Shown here one piece after another: positions 42,394 through 52,730 of a stretch of 64,000 nucleotides of DNA. The notes below the pieces were generated by a model. It was not told where the DNA came from, made no database searches, and was given only the letters and a program-made list of their open reading frames with translations. This stretch comes from an uncultured Prevotellaceae bacterium. Its GTDB lineage: Bacteria; Bacteroidota; Bacteroidia; Bacteroidales; Bacteroidaceae. Each line of letters starts with the position of its first letter. Position 1 is the first letter of the stretch. The stretch covers positions 25,541 to 89,540 of the forward strand of contig CADCCB010000006.1 of the NCBI GenBank assembly GCA_902799905.1, given 5' to 3'. A program made the position numbers and the translations under genes.

Positions 42394-45063
42394 CTATAGA
42401 TTCGCCAGTTCGATGACCTTGTCAATTGCTGCCGACAGGCCATCAGCATTTTTACCACCAGCCTGTGCATAATGGGGCTGACCGCCGCCACCACCCTGGA
42501 TGAGTTTGGCAGCCTCACGCACCATCTGACCAGCATTCAAGTTGTGATCCTTCACCAAATCATCGCTCATCATCACAGTCAGCATGGGCTTCTCCTGATA
42601 GACAGAACCAATAACACAGAGGAAGGGAGCCTCAACTGCGGCGCGCAACTGGAACACCAAATCCTTGACAGAGTTGGGCTGCATGTTGAGAACACGCGTG
42701 ATGACATTGACGCCATTAACGGGCTGTATCTCGGTAAGCAGATAGTTCTTTGTACGCTCGACAGCCTGAGCCTGGAACGACTCAATCTCTTTTTTCATCG
42801 TATCATGCTCCTCAATGTATTTCTGAATGACACCCTCCAGGTCCTTGGCATTATTGAAGAATGCCTTGACAGCCTTCAGATGGTCCTCCATCACATAGAG
42901 AAGATCTTCACATTCACGTCCCGTCTTGGCTTCGATACGACGGATGCCTGCAGCCACACTGCTCTCTGCGATAATCTTAAAGAAACCAATACGTCCCGTA
43001 CTGCTGGCATGAACGCCACCGCAGAACTCGCACGAGGGACCAAAGCGCACCACGCGTACCTTGTCGCCATACTTCTCGCCAAAGAGAGCAATGGCACCCA
43101 GTTTCTTGGCTTCATCGAAAGGCATATCACGGTGCTCGTCAATATGTATATCCTGACGGATCATATCGTTGACCATACGCTCCACTTGACGCAGTTCCTC
43201 ATCAGTGACTTTCTGGAAGTGGGAGAAGTCGAAGCGCAAGATGTCGGGCGAGACAAACGAGCCCTTCTGCTCCACATGGTCGCCCAGCACTTGCTTCAAA
43301 GCATAGTCGAGCAGGTGGGTAGCGGTATGATTGGCAGCCGAGGCATCTCGCTTATCGGTATCGACGCATGCCATAAACTCTGCAGCAGAATCTTTAGGTA
43401 ACTTTTTCACGATGTGCACCGTCTGGTTGTTCTCACGCTTGGAGTCAACAATCTCAACAGTCTCGTTTTCATTAACCAGCACGCCCTGATCGCCTACCTG
43501 ACCACCCATCTCACCATAGAATGGCGTAAAGTCGAGCACCAGTTCATAGAACTCGTTCTTCTTTTGCGTCACCTTACGGTAGCGGAGTATATGACAGGTA
43601 TATTCGGTATAGTCGTAACCCACGAACTGCTGCTCACCAGCGGCAAGTTCCACCCAGTCTGAGTTTTCAACAGCGGCAGCATTACGGGCACGCTCCTTCT
43701 GTTTCTGCATCTCGACATTAAACTGTTCCTCGTTGACAGTAAATCCATTCTCACGACAGATGAGTTCCGTCAGGTCGAGGGGGAAGCCATAGGTATCAAA
43801 CAGACGGAATGCCTGCTCGCCGCTCAACTCTTTCTCTCCCCTATTCTTCGTCTCCTCCATCGCCTTGTCAAGCAATGCAATACCCTTGTCGAGGGTACGC
43901 AGGAACGAATCTTCCTCTTCTTTCATCACCTTACCAATAAGCGTCTGCTGGGCCTTCAACTCGGGGAAGGCATCACCCATCTCCTCAACGAGCGTAGGCA
44001 ACAATTTATAGAGGAAAGCCTCCTTTTGTCCAAGGAACGTATAGGCATAGCGCACAGCACGACGCAAGATACGGCGGATGACATAACCAGCCTTGGCATT
44101 CGAGGGCAACTGACCGTCGGCAATAGAGAAGGCGACAGCACGCAGGTGGTCAGCACATACACGCATAGCAATATTAATTTGTTCTTGCTGTTGGTTGTTG
44201 GCTGTCGGCTGTTGGCTTTCCTCCTCAAAGGTGGTATACTTCAAGCCCGTAATTTGCTGTTCAGCCTTGATGATAGGCTGGAACACATCGGTATCGTAGT
44301 TAGAGTGCTTGCCTTGCATCATACGGACCAGACGCTCAAAGCCCATGCCGGTATCAATCACATTCATGGAGAGTTTCTCCAGCGAGCCGTCAGCCTTGCG
44401 GTTATACTGCATAAACACAAGGTTCCAGATCTCAATGACCTGAGGGTCATCTTTGTTTACGAGGTCACGGCCTGAGATACCACTCTCCTTACGCTGCTCT
44501 GGGGTGCGGCTGTCCACGTGGATCTCCGAGCAGGGGCCACAAGGACCTGTATCACCCATCTCCCAGAAGTTGTCATGCTTATTGCCGTTGATGATATGGT
44601 CTGCAGGCACATGTTTCAGCCAGTAGCCAGCAGCCTCGTCATCACGCTCCAGTCCCTCCTTCGGATCACCCTCGAAGACCGTGACATAGAGGTCTTCGGG
44701 ATTCAACTTCAATACATCCACCAGGTATTCCCAAGCCATGTCGATGGCTCCCTCCTTGAAGTAGTCACCGAACGACCAGTTACCCAGCATCTCGAACATG
44801 GTGTGGTGATAGGTGTCATGGCCTACCTCCTCCAGGTCATTATGCTTACCGCTCACACGCAGACACTTCTGGGTGTCGGCACGGCGACGTGGCTCCGGGT
44901 CACGCGTTCCCAATATAATATCTTTCCACTGATTCATACCGGCGTTGGTAAACATCAGCGTCGGATCGTCCTTGATTACCATCGGTGCAGAGGGCACAAT
45001 GGCATGTTGTTTCGACTCAAAGAACTTCTTGAATGAGTCACGGATCTCTTTTGCAGTCATCAT
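42394..45063 (-). CDS. alaS: Alanyl-tRNA synthetase
   Basis: 889 residues, full length. Class II catalytic core ([33 protein letters not shown]), the editing domain zinc motif ([12 protein letters not shown] and [16 protein letters not shown]), and the C-Ala domain with [14 protein letters not shown]. An in-frame heptad array at about residues 282-295 reads [14 protein letters not shown] in the catalytic/tRNA-recognition half, a place where a glutamine-rich stretch is unexpected in an essential enzyme. Start at the first of two ATGs (45063); 45060 is equivalent. Confidence 0.97.
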   Translation of the reverse strand: MMTAKEIRDSFKKFFESKQHAIVPSAPMVIKDDPTLMFTNAGMNQWKDIILGTRDPEPRRRADTQKCLRVSGKHNDLEEVGHDTYHHTMFEMLGNWSFGDYFKEGAIDMAWEYLVDVLKLNPEDLYVTVFEGDPKEGLERDDEAAGYWLKHVPADHIINGNKHDNFWEMGDTGPCGPCSEIHVDSRTPEQRKESGISGRDLVNKDDPQVIEIWNLVFMQYNRKADGSLEKLSMNVIDTGMGFERLVRMMQGKHSNYDTDVFQPIIKAEQQITGLKYTTFEEESQQPTANNQQQEQINIAMRVCADHLRAVAFSIADGQLPSNAKAGYVIRRILRRAVRYAYTFLGQKEAFLYKLLPTLVEEMGDAFPELKAQQTLIGKVMKEEEDSFLRTLDKGIALLDKAMEETKNRGEKELSGEQAFRLFDTYGFPLDLTELICRENGFTVNEEQFNVEMQKQKERARNAAAVENSDWVELAAGEQQFVGYDYTEYTCHILRYRKVTQKKNEFYELVLDFTPFYGEMGGQVGDQGVLVNENETVEIVDSKRENNQTVHIVKKLPKDSAAEFMACVDTDKRDASAANHTATHLLDYALKQVLGDHVEQKGSFVSPDILRFDFSHFQKVTDEELRQVERMVNDMIRQDIHIDEHRDMPFDEAKKLGAIALFGEKYGDKVRVVRFGPSCEFCGGVHASSTGRIGFFKIIAESSVAAGIRRIEAKTGRECEDLLYVMEDHLKAVKAFFNNAKDLEGVIQKYIEEHDTMKKEIESFQAQAVERTKNYLLTEIQPVNGVNVITRVLNMQPNSVKDLVFQLRAAVEAPFLCVIGSVYQEKPMLTVMMSDDLVKDHNLNAGQMVREAAKLIQGGGGGQPHYAQAGGKNADGLSAAIDKVIELANL
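44180..44216. repeat. 7-bp array inside alaS
   Basis: TGTTCTTGC, then TGTTGGT TGTTGGC TGTCGGC TGTTGGC. The complement is translated as [13 protein letters not shown]. Confidence 0.85.
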
Positions 45064-45108
45064 GTTTATTTACTATTTGACAATTTTCTATTTTCTTATT
45101 TTGGTGTG

Positions 45109-45116
45109 CAAAGGTA
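45109..45116 (-). promoter_or_regulatory. -7 element of alaS
   Basis: TACCTTTG on the complement, 45 nt before the alaS ATG. Confidence 0.6.
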
Positions 45117-45158
45117 CTCTTTTTTTCCTATAACACAAAGAATTATACCATTTTTTAT

Positions 45159-46811
45159 TTAGTGGCTACACGCGTAGGGAGTAAGTTCTACTGTCAGAGA
45201 CTTAGAACCGACAGTAGCCGAGCCATCGAAATCCCACATACTGAAGTTCATGTCAAAGTCGTTGGAGCCATCCCTGCCACTCAGGTACGCCCAACCGCCA
45301 GAGACATAGCCCGTCATTCTAATCTTACCGCCAAAGGTGACATTCGTATAGACCACATTCTCCAACTGGAAGGGATAACGGTTGGCAAAGTCGAAGTCGA
45401 GCATAATAGGATGCGGGCCCATGTGGTCGGTCATAGAGCCCTCAAAATGGTGGTGAATGGTCTCGCCATAGCCCATGTCATGGTTATAAGTATTACTATT
45501 GTTCAAATAAACAATGGAATCTGCCTCGCACTCCTCTGCTGGAACGGTATCCGCTGCGACAGTAGCCTCCGTTACGGCATCAGATTCATAATACGGCTCC
45601 ATTGCCATAGAATCCACATATTCCTCTAAATAAGCCTCCTTTTTGTTATTATTGGCCATAAATATACCAACAAGGATAACCAAGACAATTAAGGCAAGGG
45701 CTATCAAACCCGCTATCAAACAGGAAGAATGATTACTCTTCTCTTCTTGAGGAATCATCTGCGGCTGTGCCATACGAGTCTCTGACGAATCCGTAGAAGA
45801 AGGAGCAGAAGAGGCTAGACGTGTGGCAGCCTCATCGACAGGCGGCGTATTGCCATGCAGTTGTGTCTCCTCCCCCTGAACATGCAGTTGCGTTGCTTCG
45901 CTCTGCTGTTGAGGCTTTTGCTGCGTCTTCGAGGCTGTTAGCCACTGGCGTATCTCTGCCACCGACTGCGGACGCTCATGGTAGTTGCTCTGCATAAGCC
46001 ACAAAATAAGTTGTCGCATATCGTCGCCAACTGAAGCAGGGAAATGGAAGGCAGCGGCACCATCGTATTTCACATCGCCCAACTCTGGCGGTTGCTCATT
46101 AGTCAGCAGGTTGTAAAGCGTGGCACCCAGGGCATAGAAGTCTGTCCACGGACCAATGCGTTTCACGTCACCCTCCACCTGTTCGCTGGGAGCAAAGCCT
46201 TGTGTATAGCATAATGTGCTCGACGTGCTGGCATAGTCACCCTTGGCATCCATCTGCTTACTGGCTCCAAAGTCAATCAGTTTGACATGCCCCTGTTGAT
46301 CCATCATGATATTACCTGGCTTTAAGTCCAGATGCCATATCTGCTGGCGATGCACATCCTCAAGAGCATTGAGCACCTGATCAAAAATCCGTTGCACCTC
46401 ATGGAGTAGCAGCGGATGACCCTCGCGCTTCAGACGTGCCGACAGTGATTCACCGTCGACATAGTCCATCACATAGTATGCCGTACCATTCTCCTCAAAC
46501 AAGTCGTGCACCCTGACAATATTGGCATTATTGAGTTTCCGCAGACGGCGAGCCTCCTTCTTGAACTTCTCACGCTGTGAGTCAAACTGCACGATATTCT
46601 CTGTGTTGCTCACGCTGACCGAAGTGTTGCCATCGCGCTGGCTAACTCCTTTCATAAAGAACTCCTTCATAGCCATACGCTCATCGAATGCGGTGTTGAC
46701 TACCACATAGGTATTGCCAAAACCACCCGATGAGAGGTAGCGTTCCACACGATATTTGCCATCCTGTAACAGCGTACCGATAGGCAACATCAGTCTGTCG
46801 TCAATAATCAT
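45159..46811 (-). CDS. Ser/Thr protein kinase with single membrane anchor
   Basis: 550 residues. Hanks-type kinase domain: LSSGGFGNTY loop, Lys49 in MAMKEFFMKG, catalytic Asp162 in WHLDLKPGN and Asp180 in IDFGASK. Like the kinase at 5195 it is non-RD and shares FFMK-x(4)-RD. A Gln/Thr-rich linker (about 290-360) leads to one transmembrane helix (CLIAGLIALALIVLVILVGIF) and an extracytoplasmic beta-rich domain (MLDFDFANRYPFQLENVVYT, MTGYVSGGWAYLSGRDGSND). This suggests an outside sensor coupled to an inside kinase. -7 element TATCTTTG at 46839-46846 (complement). Confidence 0.87.
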   Translation of the reverse strand: MIIDDRLMLPIGTLLQDGKYRVERYLSSGGFGNTYVVVNTAFDERMAMKEFFMKGVSQRDGNTSVSVSNTENIVQFDSQREKFKKEARRLRKLNNANIVRVHDLFEENGTAYYVMDYVDGESLSARLKREGHPLLLHEVQRIFDQVLNALEDVHRQQIWHLDLKPGNIMMDQQGHVKLIDFGASKQMDAKGDYASTSSTLCYTQGFAPSEQVEGDVKRIGPWTDFYALGATLYNLLTNEQPPELGDVKYDGAAAFHFPASVGDDMRQLILWLMQSNYHERPQSVAEIRQWLTASKTQQKPQQQSEATQLHVQGEETQLHGNTPPVDEAATRLASSAPSSTDSSETRMAQPQMIPQEEKSNHSSCLIAGLIALALIVLVILVGIFMANNNKKEAYLEEYVDSMAMEPYYESDAVTEATVAADTVPAEECEADSIVYLNNSNTYNHDMGYGETIHHHFEGSMTDHMGPHPIMLDFDFANRYPFQLENVVYTNVTFGGKIRMTGYVSGGWAYLSGRDGSNDFDMNFSMWDFDGSATVGSKSLTVELTPYACSH

Positions 46812-46838
46812 AATGAGATTTTATTAAAAAATTCTGTG

Positions 46839-46846
46839 CAAAGATA
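46839..46846 (-). promoter_or_regulatory. -7 element of the second kinase gene
   Basis: TATCTTTG on the complement, 27 nt before the ATG at 46811. Confidence 0.55.
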
Positions 46847-46869
46847 CGAAATTATTCAGAAATAATTTG

Positions 46870-46877
46870 TAACTTTG
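46870..46877 (+). promoter_or_regulatory. -7 element of the MerR-type gene
   Basis: TAACTTTG, 19 nt before the ATG at 46897; divergent from the kinase promoter. Confidence 0.55.
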
Positions 46878-46896
46878 CCGCAAAATATATCATTCT

Positions 46897-47247
46897 ATGG
46901 CACTGAACCTGAATAAGAACTTGAAACTCTATTATTCCATTAAGGAGGTGGCTGAGATGTTTGGCCTCAATGAGAGCACATTGCGCTACTGGGAAACGGA
47001 GTTCCCCTACCTGAGACCACGCACATCGGGCCCCAACAAGGTAAGACAATACACACAGAAAGACATTGACCAAATCAAGTTGATACACAACTTGGTCAAA
47101 GTGCGCGGTTTCAAGTTGGCTGCTGCCAAGCGTATCATCAACCAGAACCGCGACGGGGCTGACAAGACAGCCGACGTACTGGCCAGACTGATTGCTGTCC
47201 GTGACGACCTGCAGGCACTCAAGCATCAGTTGGACGGTCTTCAATGA
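46897..47247 (+). CDS. MerR-family HTH regulator
   Basis: 116 residues. N-terminal MerR winged helix (YYSIKEVAEMFGLNESTLRYWETEFPYLRP, seen as SIKEVAEMFGLNESTLRYWE) and wing KVRQYTQKDIDQIKLIHNLV. A short coiled C-terminus follows (ADVLARLIAVRDDLQALKHQL) without effector cysteines. It is therefore a small one-domain regulator of the type common in Bacteroidota. Targets unknown; the adjacent divergent kinase is a candidate. Confidence 0.9.
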   Translation: MALNLNKNLKLYYSIKEVAEMFGLNESTLRYWETEFPYLRPRTSGPNKVRQYTQKDIDQIKLIHNLVKVRGFKLAAAKRIINQNRDGADKTADVLARLIAVRDDLQALKHQLDGLQ

Positions 47248-47250
47248 ACA

Positions 47251-47281
47251 AAAAAAAGGTTGGGCTCTAAGGCTCAACCTT
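47251..47281 (-). terminator. Terminator overlapping the end of the pectinesterase gene
   Basis: On the complement AGGTTGAGC / GCCCAACCT (one mismatch) followed by TTTTTTT (47251-47257). The stem includes the last four codons and the stop of the gene. Confidence 0.75.
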
Positions 47282-48286
47282 CCATATATCTTCACGCTTG
47301 AACACGTTTTCAAGCGTGATTTCTTTTGCTTCTTTCTTCGTGAGTTGGCGGCTCCACCCCACTCGCTTGTCAATGGCAGCCCCCTCACCGGTATTCTCAA
47401 ACTCCAAGTAACGGGCTGTCTGCTCACGCTCTTTCTGCCAATGGTGCCATCCCTCCGGACGTATTCCTTTTGGCAATGTACAATGCATAAACAGCGTATA
47501 GCCATAGTCGCGCCAAGGACGACCCAAATAAACCTTATCGGCACCCTCTGCACAAGTAATAGTACATTGATTGAAGACGTAGCCGTAGGCCTGATCCTGC
47601 GGTGTAGAGGCAGCGGTGATGTAACTGTTTATCTTGCAGAAAATATCGCAATGTTCGAACCAAGCCGTCGAGGCGCCGAAGATGAAATCGGTGGTACCCT
47701 CAATATAGCAATGGTCAAAATAGAGTCGCGTTGCCGGCATGCCTGTATAAACGGTATCCTGATGCCCCAAGAAGCGGCAGTTGACAAATATCAACCGGTC
47801 GCCCTGAGTATGCAGGGCCACAGCCTGTCCCAGTCGTGCAGCATTATTCTCTATGGTGATGTTCTTCAAGGTGATGTCGTTGGCATCAATTCTCAGAGTA
47901 AACGAGCGGAAAGTTCCCAGTTTGGGACGGTCGCCCATGGCAATGAGTTGCTGTTTAAGTTCGGCAGGCCAGTAGTTGCCATCCATGCTGATGTTGGCAT
48001 GATCATCATAGGTAATGATGGTCTCATCGCGGTCTTCACCACAGATTTCAATATTCTGTAACCACTGGGGAATAATGAGTTTCTCCTTATACGTACCTTT
48101 CTTTACATAGATCACCTTATGGTAGTCCATGAAGGCGCGGCACACCTCAATGGCATCGGTGACGGTACGGAACTCTCCCGTGCCATCTCTGGCTACGACG
48201 ATGGTATCAGGATTGTCGTACTTACTGGCAGCACCAGCCGTGCCAACGAACATGGCACAGATGAATAAAAGTAGGGTTTTAGTCAT
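47267..48286 (-). CDS. Pectinesterase (CE8)
   Basis: 339 residues with signal peptide MTKTLLLFICAMFVGTAGA. Right-handed beta helix with CE8 motifs GTGEFRTVTDAIEV, GQAVALHTQGDRL, the first catalytic Asp in CRFLGHQDTVY, the second in EGTTDFIFGASTAWFE, and the active-site Arg in YLGRPWRDYGYT. It removes methyl groups from homogalacturonan, which would make substrate for the GH28 enzyme at 12-15 kb. It follows rel by only 19 nt with no visible promoter, an odd partner for a stringent-response gene. Confidence 0.93.
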   Translation of the reverse strand: MTKTLLLFICAMFVGTAGAASKYDNPDTIVVARDGTGEFRTVTDAIEVCRAFMDYHKVIYVKKGTYKEKLIIPQWLQNIEICGEDRDETIITYDDHANISMDGNYWPAELKQQLIAMGDRPKLGTFRSFTLRIDANDITLKNITIENNAARLGQAVALHTQGDRLIFVNCRFLGHQDTVYTGMPATRLYFDHCYIEGTTDFIFGASTAWFEHCDIFCKINSYITAASTPQDQAYGYVFNQCTITCAEGADKVYLGRPWRDYGYTLFMHCTLPKGIRPEGWHHWQKEREQTARYLEFENTGEGAAIDKRVGWSRQLTKKEAKEITLENVFKREDIWKVEP

Positions 48287-48305
48287 AGTTTTTATTTTTT
48301 AGTAG

Positions 48306-50561
48306 TTATATAATGCGTGATATTTCCTTCAGATCATCCACTTCTTTCAGACCATCCATAATGGCCTGCACGTCATCGCAGTCGTGGACACGCAACTCAA
48401 TGGAGCCATCGAAGATGCCATCCTCAGTAGTAAAGGTCAGTTTGCGAATATCCACACTCATCTGATTGGAGATGACACGCGTGACATCGTTGACCATACC
48501 TCGGCGGTCGATGCCTCCCAGACGGATGGCAGCATCGAAGAAAATCTTCTTGTGCATATCCCATTTCACATCGAGGATGCGGTTGCCAAAACTGGCCTTC
48601 AGTTTGTTGGCAACGGGACAGGTACGCTTATGAATCTCTATGCGGTTATAGTTGTCAATATAGCCAAGCGTATCGTCGCCGGGAATAGGGTGACAACATG
48701 AGGGGAAGAGATACTGATGGATGTTCTCCTCGTTGATGTAAATTGGCTTCTTGCGATTGAACTTGTCAGGCACAATGAATAGTTCTGGTTTCTCGTCCTT
48801 TTCCTCTTCCTTCTTAGCCTTGACAAAGGGTACGAACTTACGCCAGCCCCCTCCGCTATCGTTCTTTTTCTTCCCCTTCAGTTCATCAATATCCTTTTCA
48901 CCGAGGATAACCCGCTTCTCGCCCAGTGCCTGATAGAACTCGTCACGACGGCCCACATCATGGAACTTAGCCAGTTGGTCGACGACAGCCGGTGTCAATT
49001 CAAAACCATTCTTCTGCAGCCAGTTGTCAAGAATCTCCTCACCAGCCTTCTGATGGTCACGGCTAACACGGCGCAGAATGGCCTGGATTTTGGCCTTGGC
49101 TTTGGCTGTGCTGGCAAAACCTATCCAAGACGGCTGCACATGGTGCGACTTGGAAGTCAGTATCTCCACCTGATCGCCACTCTTGAGCCGGTGACTTAAC
49201 GGCACCAATTTATGATTCACCTTGGCACCGATGCAATGAGAGCCCAAGAAGGTGTGGATGGAGAAGGCGAAATCGAGCACCGTACTGTCTGTTGGCATCG
49301 TCTTAATCTCACCCTTGGGAGTAAACACGAATATCTCACTAGCAAAAAGGTTTAGTTTGATAGCATCGAGGAAATCCATCGCATCGGGTTGGGGATCGTC
49401 CAGGATTTCCTTGATGGTGCGCAGCCACTGGTTCAGTTCACCCTCGTCCTCGGTATAGTCACCATCCTTGTACTTCCAGTGTGCAGCCAGTCCTTGCTCT
49501 GCAATCTCGTTCATGCGGTCAGAACGTATCTGAACTTCTATCCAGTGGCCCTGCTTCGACATCAGAGTCATGTGAAGGGCCTGATAGCCGTTGGCCTTGG
49601 GATGATTCAGCCAGTCACGGGTACGATCAGGATGTATCTTGTATATCTTAGCCAGCGCCACGTAGATATTGAAGCACTCATTGACCTCCTCTTCCCGTAC
49701 CTTGGGAGTAAAGATGATGCGTACTGCCAGGATATCATATATCTCGTCGAACGTGACATGCTTGTTCTGCATCTTGCTCCAAATAGAGTAAGGTGTCTTC
49801 ACACGCTCCCTGATTTCATATTCAATCCCCATCTTGTTGAGGGCTTCCTCGATGGGCTTAGTGAACTGATCGAAAGACTGGTGGCGCGTCACTCTCGTCG
49901 ACTCCAGTTTCTTCTCGATGGCGGCATACTCTTCAGGATGCTCGAACTTGAAACTGAGATTCTCCAGTTCCGACTTTATCTTGTAAAGCCCCAGGCGATG
50001 TGCCAGCGGTGCATACAGATACAAGGTCTCGCCGGCAATCTTATACTTCTTGTTGGCGGGTTGCGAGTCCAGAGTACGCATATTGTGCAGACGGTCGGCA
50101 ATCTTAATCAGGATAACACGAATATCCTCACTCATCGTAAGCAGCAGTTTCTTGAAGTTCTCTGCCTGGGCCGATGCCTGTTCGCCAAAGATACCACCAC
50201 TAATCTTGGTGAGTCCATCCACAATTTGGGCAATCTTCGGCCCGAACATATTCTCTATGTCCTCTACCGTATAGTCCGTATCCTCCACGACATCGTGCAG
50301 CAAGGCGGCACAGATACTGGTAGAGCCCAGTCCTATATCCTCACAGGCAATCTGTGCCACTGCAATAGGATGCATGATATAGGGTTCGCCCGACAAACGG
50401 CGCACCCCTTTATGGGCCTGTCGTGCAAAGTTGAAGGCCTTGGTTATCAAGTCTACCTTCTTGCGATGACGCGAAGCCAAATAGTCAGCAATCAGTTTGT
50501 CATAGGCCGTACTTATCATCTTCTCGTCGGCCTCTTCACGTAGTCTCTGCTCTTCCTCCAT
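48306..50561 (-). CDS. rel: Bifunctional (p)ppGpp synthetase/hydrolase (Rel/SpoT)
   Basis: 751 residues. HD hydrolase domain (GEPYIMHPIAVAQI, CAALLHDVVEDTDYT, IKIADRLHNMRTL) with intact H...HD...D metal ligands. Synthetase domain (RVKTPYSIWSKMQNK, ILAVRIIF, KANGYQALHMT). TGS domain (EIFVFTPKGEIKTMPTDSTV), a basic linker and C-terminal ACT domain. Both catalytic centres look intact, so it should make and degrade the alarmone. It is in a same-strand run parA-parB-DUF5683-transglycosylase-rel, a common Bacteroidota order. Confidence 0.96.
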   Translation of the reverse strand: MEEEQRLREEADEKMISTAYDKLIADYLASRHRKKVDLITKAFNFARQAHKGVRRLSGEPYIMHPIAVAQIACEDIGLGSTSICAALLHDVVEDTDYTVEDIENMFGPKIAQIVDGLTKISGGIFGEQASAQAENFKKLLLTMSEDIRVILIKIADRLHNMRTLDSQPANKKYKIAGETLYLYAPLAHRLGLYKIKSELENLSFKFEHPEEYAAIEKKLESTRVTRHQSFDQFTKPIEEALNKMGIEYEIRERVKTPYSIWSKMQNKHVTFDEIYDILAVRIIFTPKVREEEVNECFNIYVALAKIYKIHPDRTRDWLNHPKANGYQALHMTLMSKQGHWIEVQIRSDRMNEIAEQGLAAHWKYKDGDYTEDEGELNQWLRTIKEILDDPQPDAMDFLDAIKLNLFASEIFVFTPKGEIKTMPTDSTVLDFAFSIHTFLGSHCIGAKVNHKLVPLSHRLKSGDQVEILTSKSHHVQPSWIGFASTAKAKAKIQAILRRVSRDHQKAGEEILDNWLQKNGFELTPAVVDQLAKFHDVGRRDEFYQALGEKRVILGEKDIDELKGKKKNDSGGGWRKFVPFVKAKKEEEKDEKPELFIVPDKFNRKKPIYINEENIHQYLFPSCCHPIPGDDTLGYIDNYNRIEIHKRTCPVANKLKASFGNRILDVKWDMHKKIFFDAAIRLGGIDRRGMVNDVTRVISNQMSVDIRKLTFTTEDGIFDGSIELRVHDCDDVQAIMDGLKEVDDLKEISRII

Positions 50562-50591
50562 ACATCTTCCTCCTATACCATATTATATATA

Positions 50592-51920
50592 TTAGCGAAC
50601 CCTTAATTTCTTGCCTGCACGAATACTGTTGCCACGGATTCCGTTCAAGCGCCTAATGTTGTTGACACTCGTTCCGTTGCGACGGGCAATGTTCGAGAGG
50701 GTATCACCACGACGCACCGTCACCCATTTGGCCTTGTCACGTCCGCGTTTCTTACTTTTCTTAACTGTCACCTCTTCCTGTGGTATCTCTACCACAGCAC
50801 GCTTCTGCAGGCTAGTATTGGCCGCATAGACTGAATCTTGCAAGTCAATGAACCGGGCCACCTCCGTCACAGGCAGTCGCAGGGGCGACAGGGCGGTATT
50901 GCCTGGCACCACGTCACGACGGTAGGACGGATTCAGCGAACGGAGCATCTGCATGTCGAGTCCACAGACAGTAGCCACCTGCTCGAAACTGACATTCCTA
51001 TCCACCATTACCGTATCAGTTTTCACAGGCAGTTCGGAACGCATCGGACAGATATTATGCTCACAGTAGTAGTTCATCACATAGTTGGCGGCAATGAAGG
51101 CGGGCACGTAGCCACGCGTCTCACGGGGCAAATAGGGATATATCTTCCAGTAGTCCGTCTCGCCGCCAGCCCTGCGGATGGCTTTATTGATATTCTCCGG
51201 TCCACAGTTATAAGCCGCGATGACCAGATTCCAGTCACCAAAGAGTTTATACAGGTCGCTCAGGTAATGGGCAGCGGCATACGAAGCCTTAAGAGGGTCG
51301 CGGCGTTCGTCGACCAGCGAATTCACATCCAGCCCATAAGCCTTTCCCGTTGGCAGCATGAACTGCCACAGGCCTGCGGCACCAGCCCTTGAAACGGCTA
51401 CGGGATTAAGGGCCGACTCAATGATGGGCAGATACTTCAGTTCAAGAGGCAACTGATAAGCATCAAGAGCCTCCTCGAAGATGGGCATATAGAAATTGGA
51501 GGCACCCAGCATCCAACTGACCTGTCTGCGCAGACGTCCTGTATAACGGTCTATGCAGGTCTGTACCACCTCATTATATGGCATCTCCATCACCGTCGGC
51601 AATCGGTGCAGTCTCTCGATATACACCTCCTTGGGATACATGGGATTCTCATCACGCATCTGACAGTCGTTGTCATAAGTCATATATGTCTTTGACATAT
51701 ACTGTCCCATCAGACTATCAAGATTGTATGACATTGCCTCGGGGAAGTCTATTTCCTCACGGTTACCCTGGGCATCAACCACATCAATCTCGTCATCCTC
51801 GTCGTTATCGTCAACCACCTCTATCTGACCGTATGCCGCCAAAGGCAGAAAGGCAAGCAGGCAAAACGGAAAAAGCCGTCTCACCACACACGTTGTCTTT
51901 TCCTTGATGTCTCTTATCAT
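50592..51920 (-). CDS. mltD: Membrane-bound lytic transglycosylase with LysM (MltD-like)
   Basis: 442 residues. Export signal at the N-terminus (FCLLAFLPLAAYG), SLT domain with catalytic Glu in LPIIESALNPVAVSRAGAAGLWQFM (motif IIESALNP / GAAGLWQFM) and YNCGPENINKA, then a single C-terminal LysM (WVTVRRGDTLSNIARRNGTS). It cleaves peptidoglycan with 1,6-anhydro product formation. E. coli MltD has more LysM repeats. It starts 3 nt after the DUF5683 stop. Confidence 0.9.
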   Translation of the reverse strand: MIRDIKEKTTCVVRRLFPFCLLAFLPLAAYGQIEVVDDNDEDDEIDVVDAQGNREEIDFPEAMSYNLDSLMGQYMSKTYMTYDNDCQMRDENPMYPKEVYIERLHRLPTVMEMPYNEVVQTCIDRYTGRLRRQVSWMLGASNFYMPIFEEALDAYQLPLELKYLPIIESALNPVAVSRAGAAGLWQFMLPTGKAYGLDVNSLVDERRDPLKASYAAAHYLSDLYKLFGDWNLVIAAYNCGPENINKAIRRAGGETDYWKIYPYLPRETRGYVPAFIAANYVMNYYCEHNICPMRSELPVKTDTVMVDRNVSFEQVATVCGLDMQMLRSLNPSYRRDVVPGNTALSPLRLPVTEVARFIDLQDSVYAANTSLQKRAVVEIPQEEVTVKKSKKRGRDKAKWVTVRRGDTLSNIARRNGTSVNNIRRLNGIRGNSIRAGKKLRVR

Positions 51921-51923
51921 GTT

Positions 51924-52703
51924 CTAAAAATTAATACTACAATTGACACCCACCGAAGTCGCATAGAGCGGATTGGTGGAACTGCCGTTGCCCATCACCG
52001 TCGGACGGACTTTCATACTAAGATCCTTTGAGATATCAAACTCCGACAGTTCAGCATCCACATAGGCATCGATGACAGATAACGCATAGACACCCACCAT
52101 GACAAAGAAACTCAGGTCACGCCAGCGGCGATACTTGTCCTTTCGCTTCCTGAATATCTCTATATACCGCTCCTGGTTATCCGATGTGATCTGCTGTCCC
52201 AGATGCAGGAACTGGTTGTAACTGGCCGTCGTAGGATCGTCGTCCATCAGGTCCAGATAGGCCTGAGCATAGTCCTTGTACATCATGTTATTCCAACGCA
52301 TGGCGTAGATACATCCCAAGAAACCGCCATAGACGATTGGCAGTTTCCAGTATTTGCGGTTATATATCTGTCCGCCACCCGGTATGACAAGTGCGAGCCA
52401 CAGGGCCTTCTGCGGATTGGGGCGCCAGGTGCTCCAGTCTCGTTTCTCCTTGACTGGTTTCTCCTTCTTTTCCGCCAGGAAAGGCACCTCGCCCAGCGTG
52501 TCCAACCTCATGGTGTCCATGCTCAGGGTGTCGGCTATCAACTGGTTGTATAGCGAGTCAATGGCCATCACCACCGAGTCGGGAGTCTCTGTCTGCGCTG
52601 AGGCCGTTAAAGGCAAAAATGTAAAAAGACAAAAGGACAACCAGGCGAAAAAATTTCCCACCTTCCTGTTACTCCTTCTTATCGTCTTTGACATCATCAT
52701 CAT
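51924..52703 (-). CDS. DUF5683 family membrane protein
   Basis: 259 residues. Signal-like helix FFAWLSFCLFTFLPLTASAQ. A central region has WRPNPQKALWLALVIPGGGQIYNRKYWKLPIVYGGFLG (PGGGQIYN-x-KYWK), followed by two helices and FFVMVGVYALSVIDAYVDA. This GGGQxYN...YWK signature is that of DUF5683. The gene neighbourhood next to parB and mltD is typical. Function unknown, probably envelope-related. Confidence 0.88.
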   Translation of the reverse strand: MMMMSKTIRRSNRKVGNFFAWLSFCLFTFLPLTASAQTETPDSVVMAIDSLYNQLIADTLSMDTMRLDTLGEVPFLAEKKEKPVKEKRDWSTWRPNPQKALWLALVIPGGGQIYNRKYWKLPIVYGGFLGCIYAMRWNNMMYKDYAQAYLDLMDDDPTTASYNQFLHLGQQITSDNQERYIEIFRKRKDKYRRWRDLSFFVMVGVYALSVIDAYVDAELSEFDISKDLSMKVRPTVMGNGSSTNPLYATSVGVNCSINF

Positions 52704-52730
52704 TCTTTTACCCTTTTACCTCTTTCTTTT

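Noticed and set aside
49389-50543. 384-codon frame on the + strand opposite rel
   Set aside because: Shadow of the rel gene, which has intact HD, synthetase, TGS and ACT domains on the other strand.
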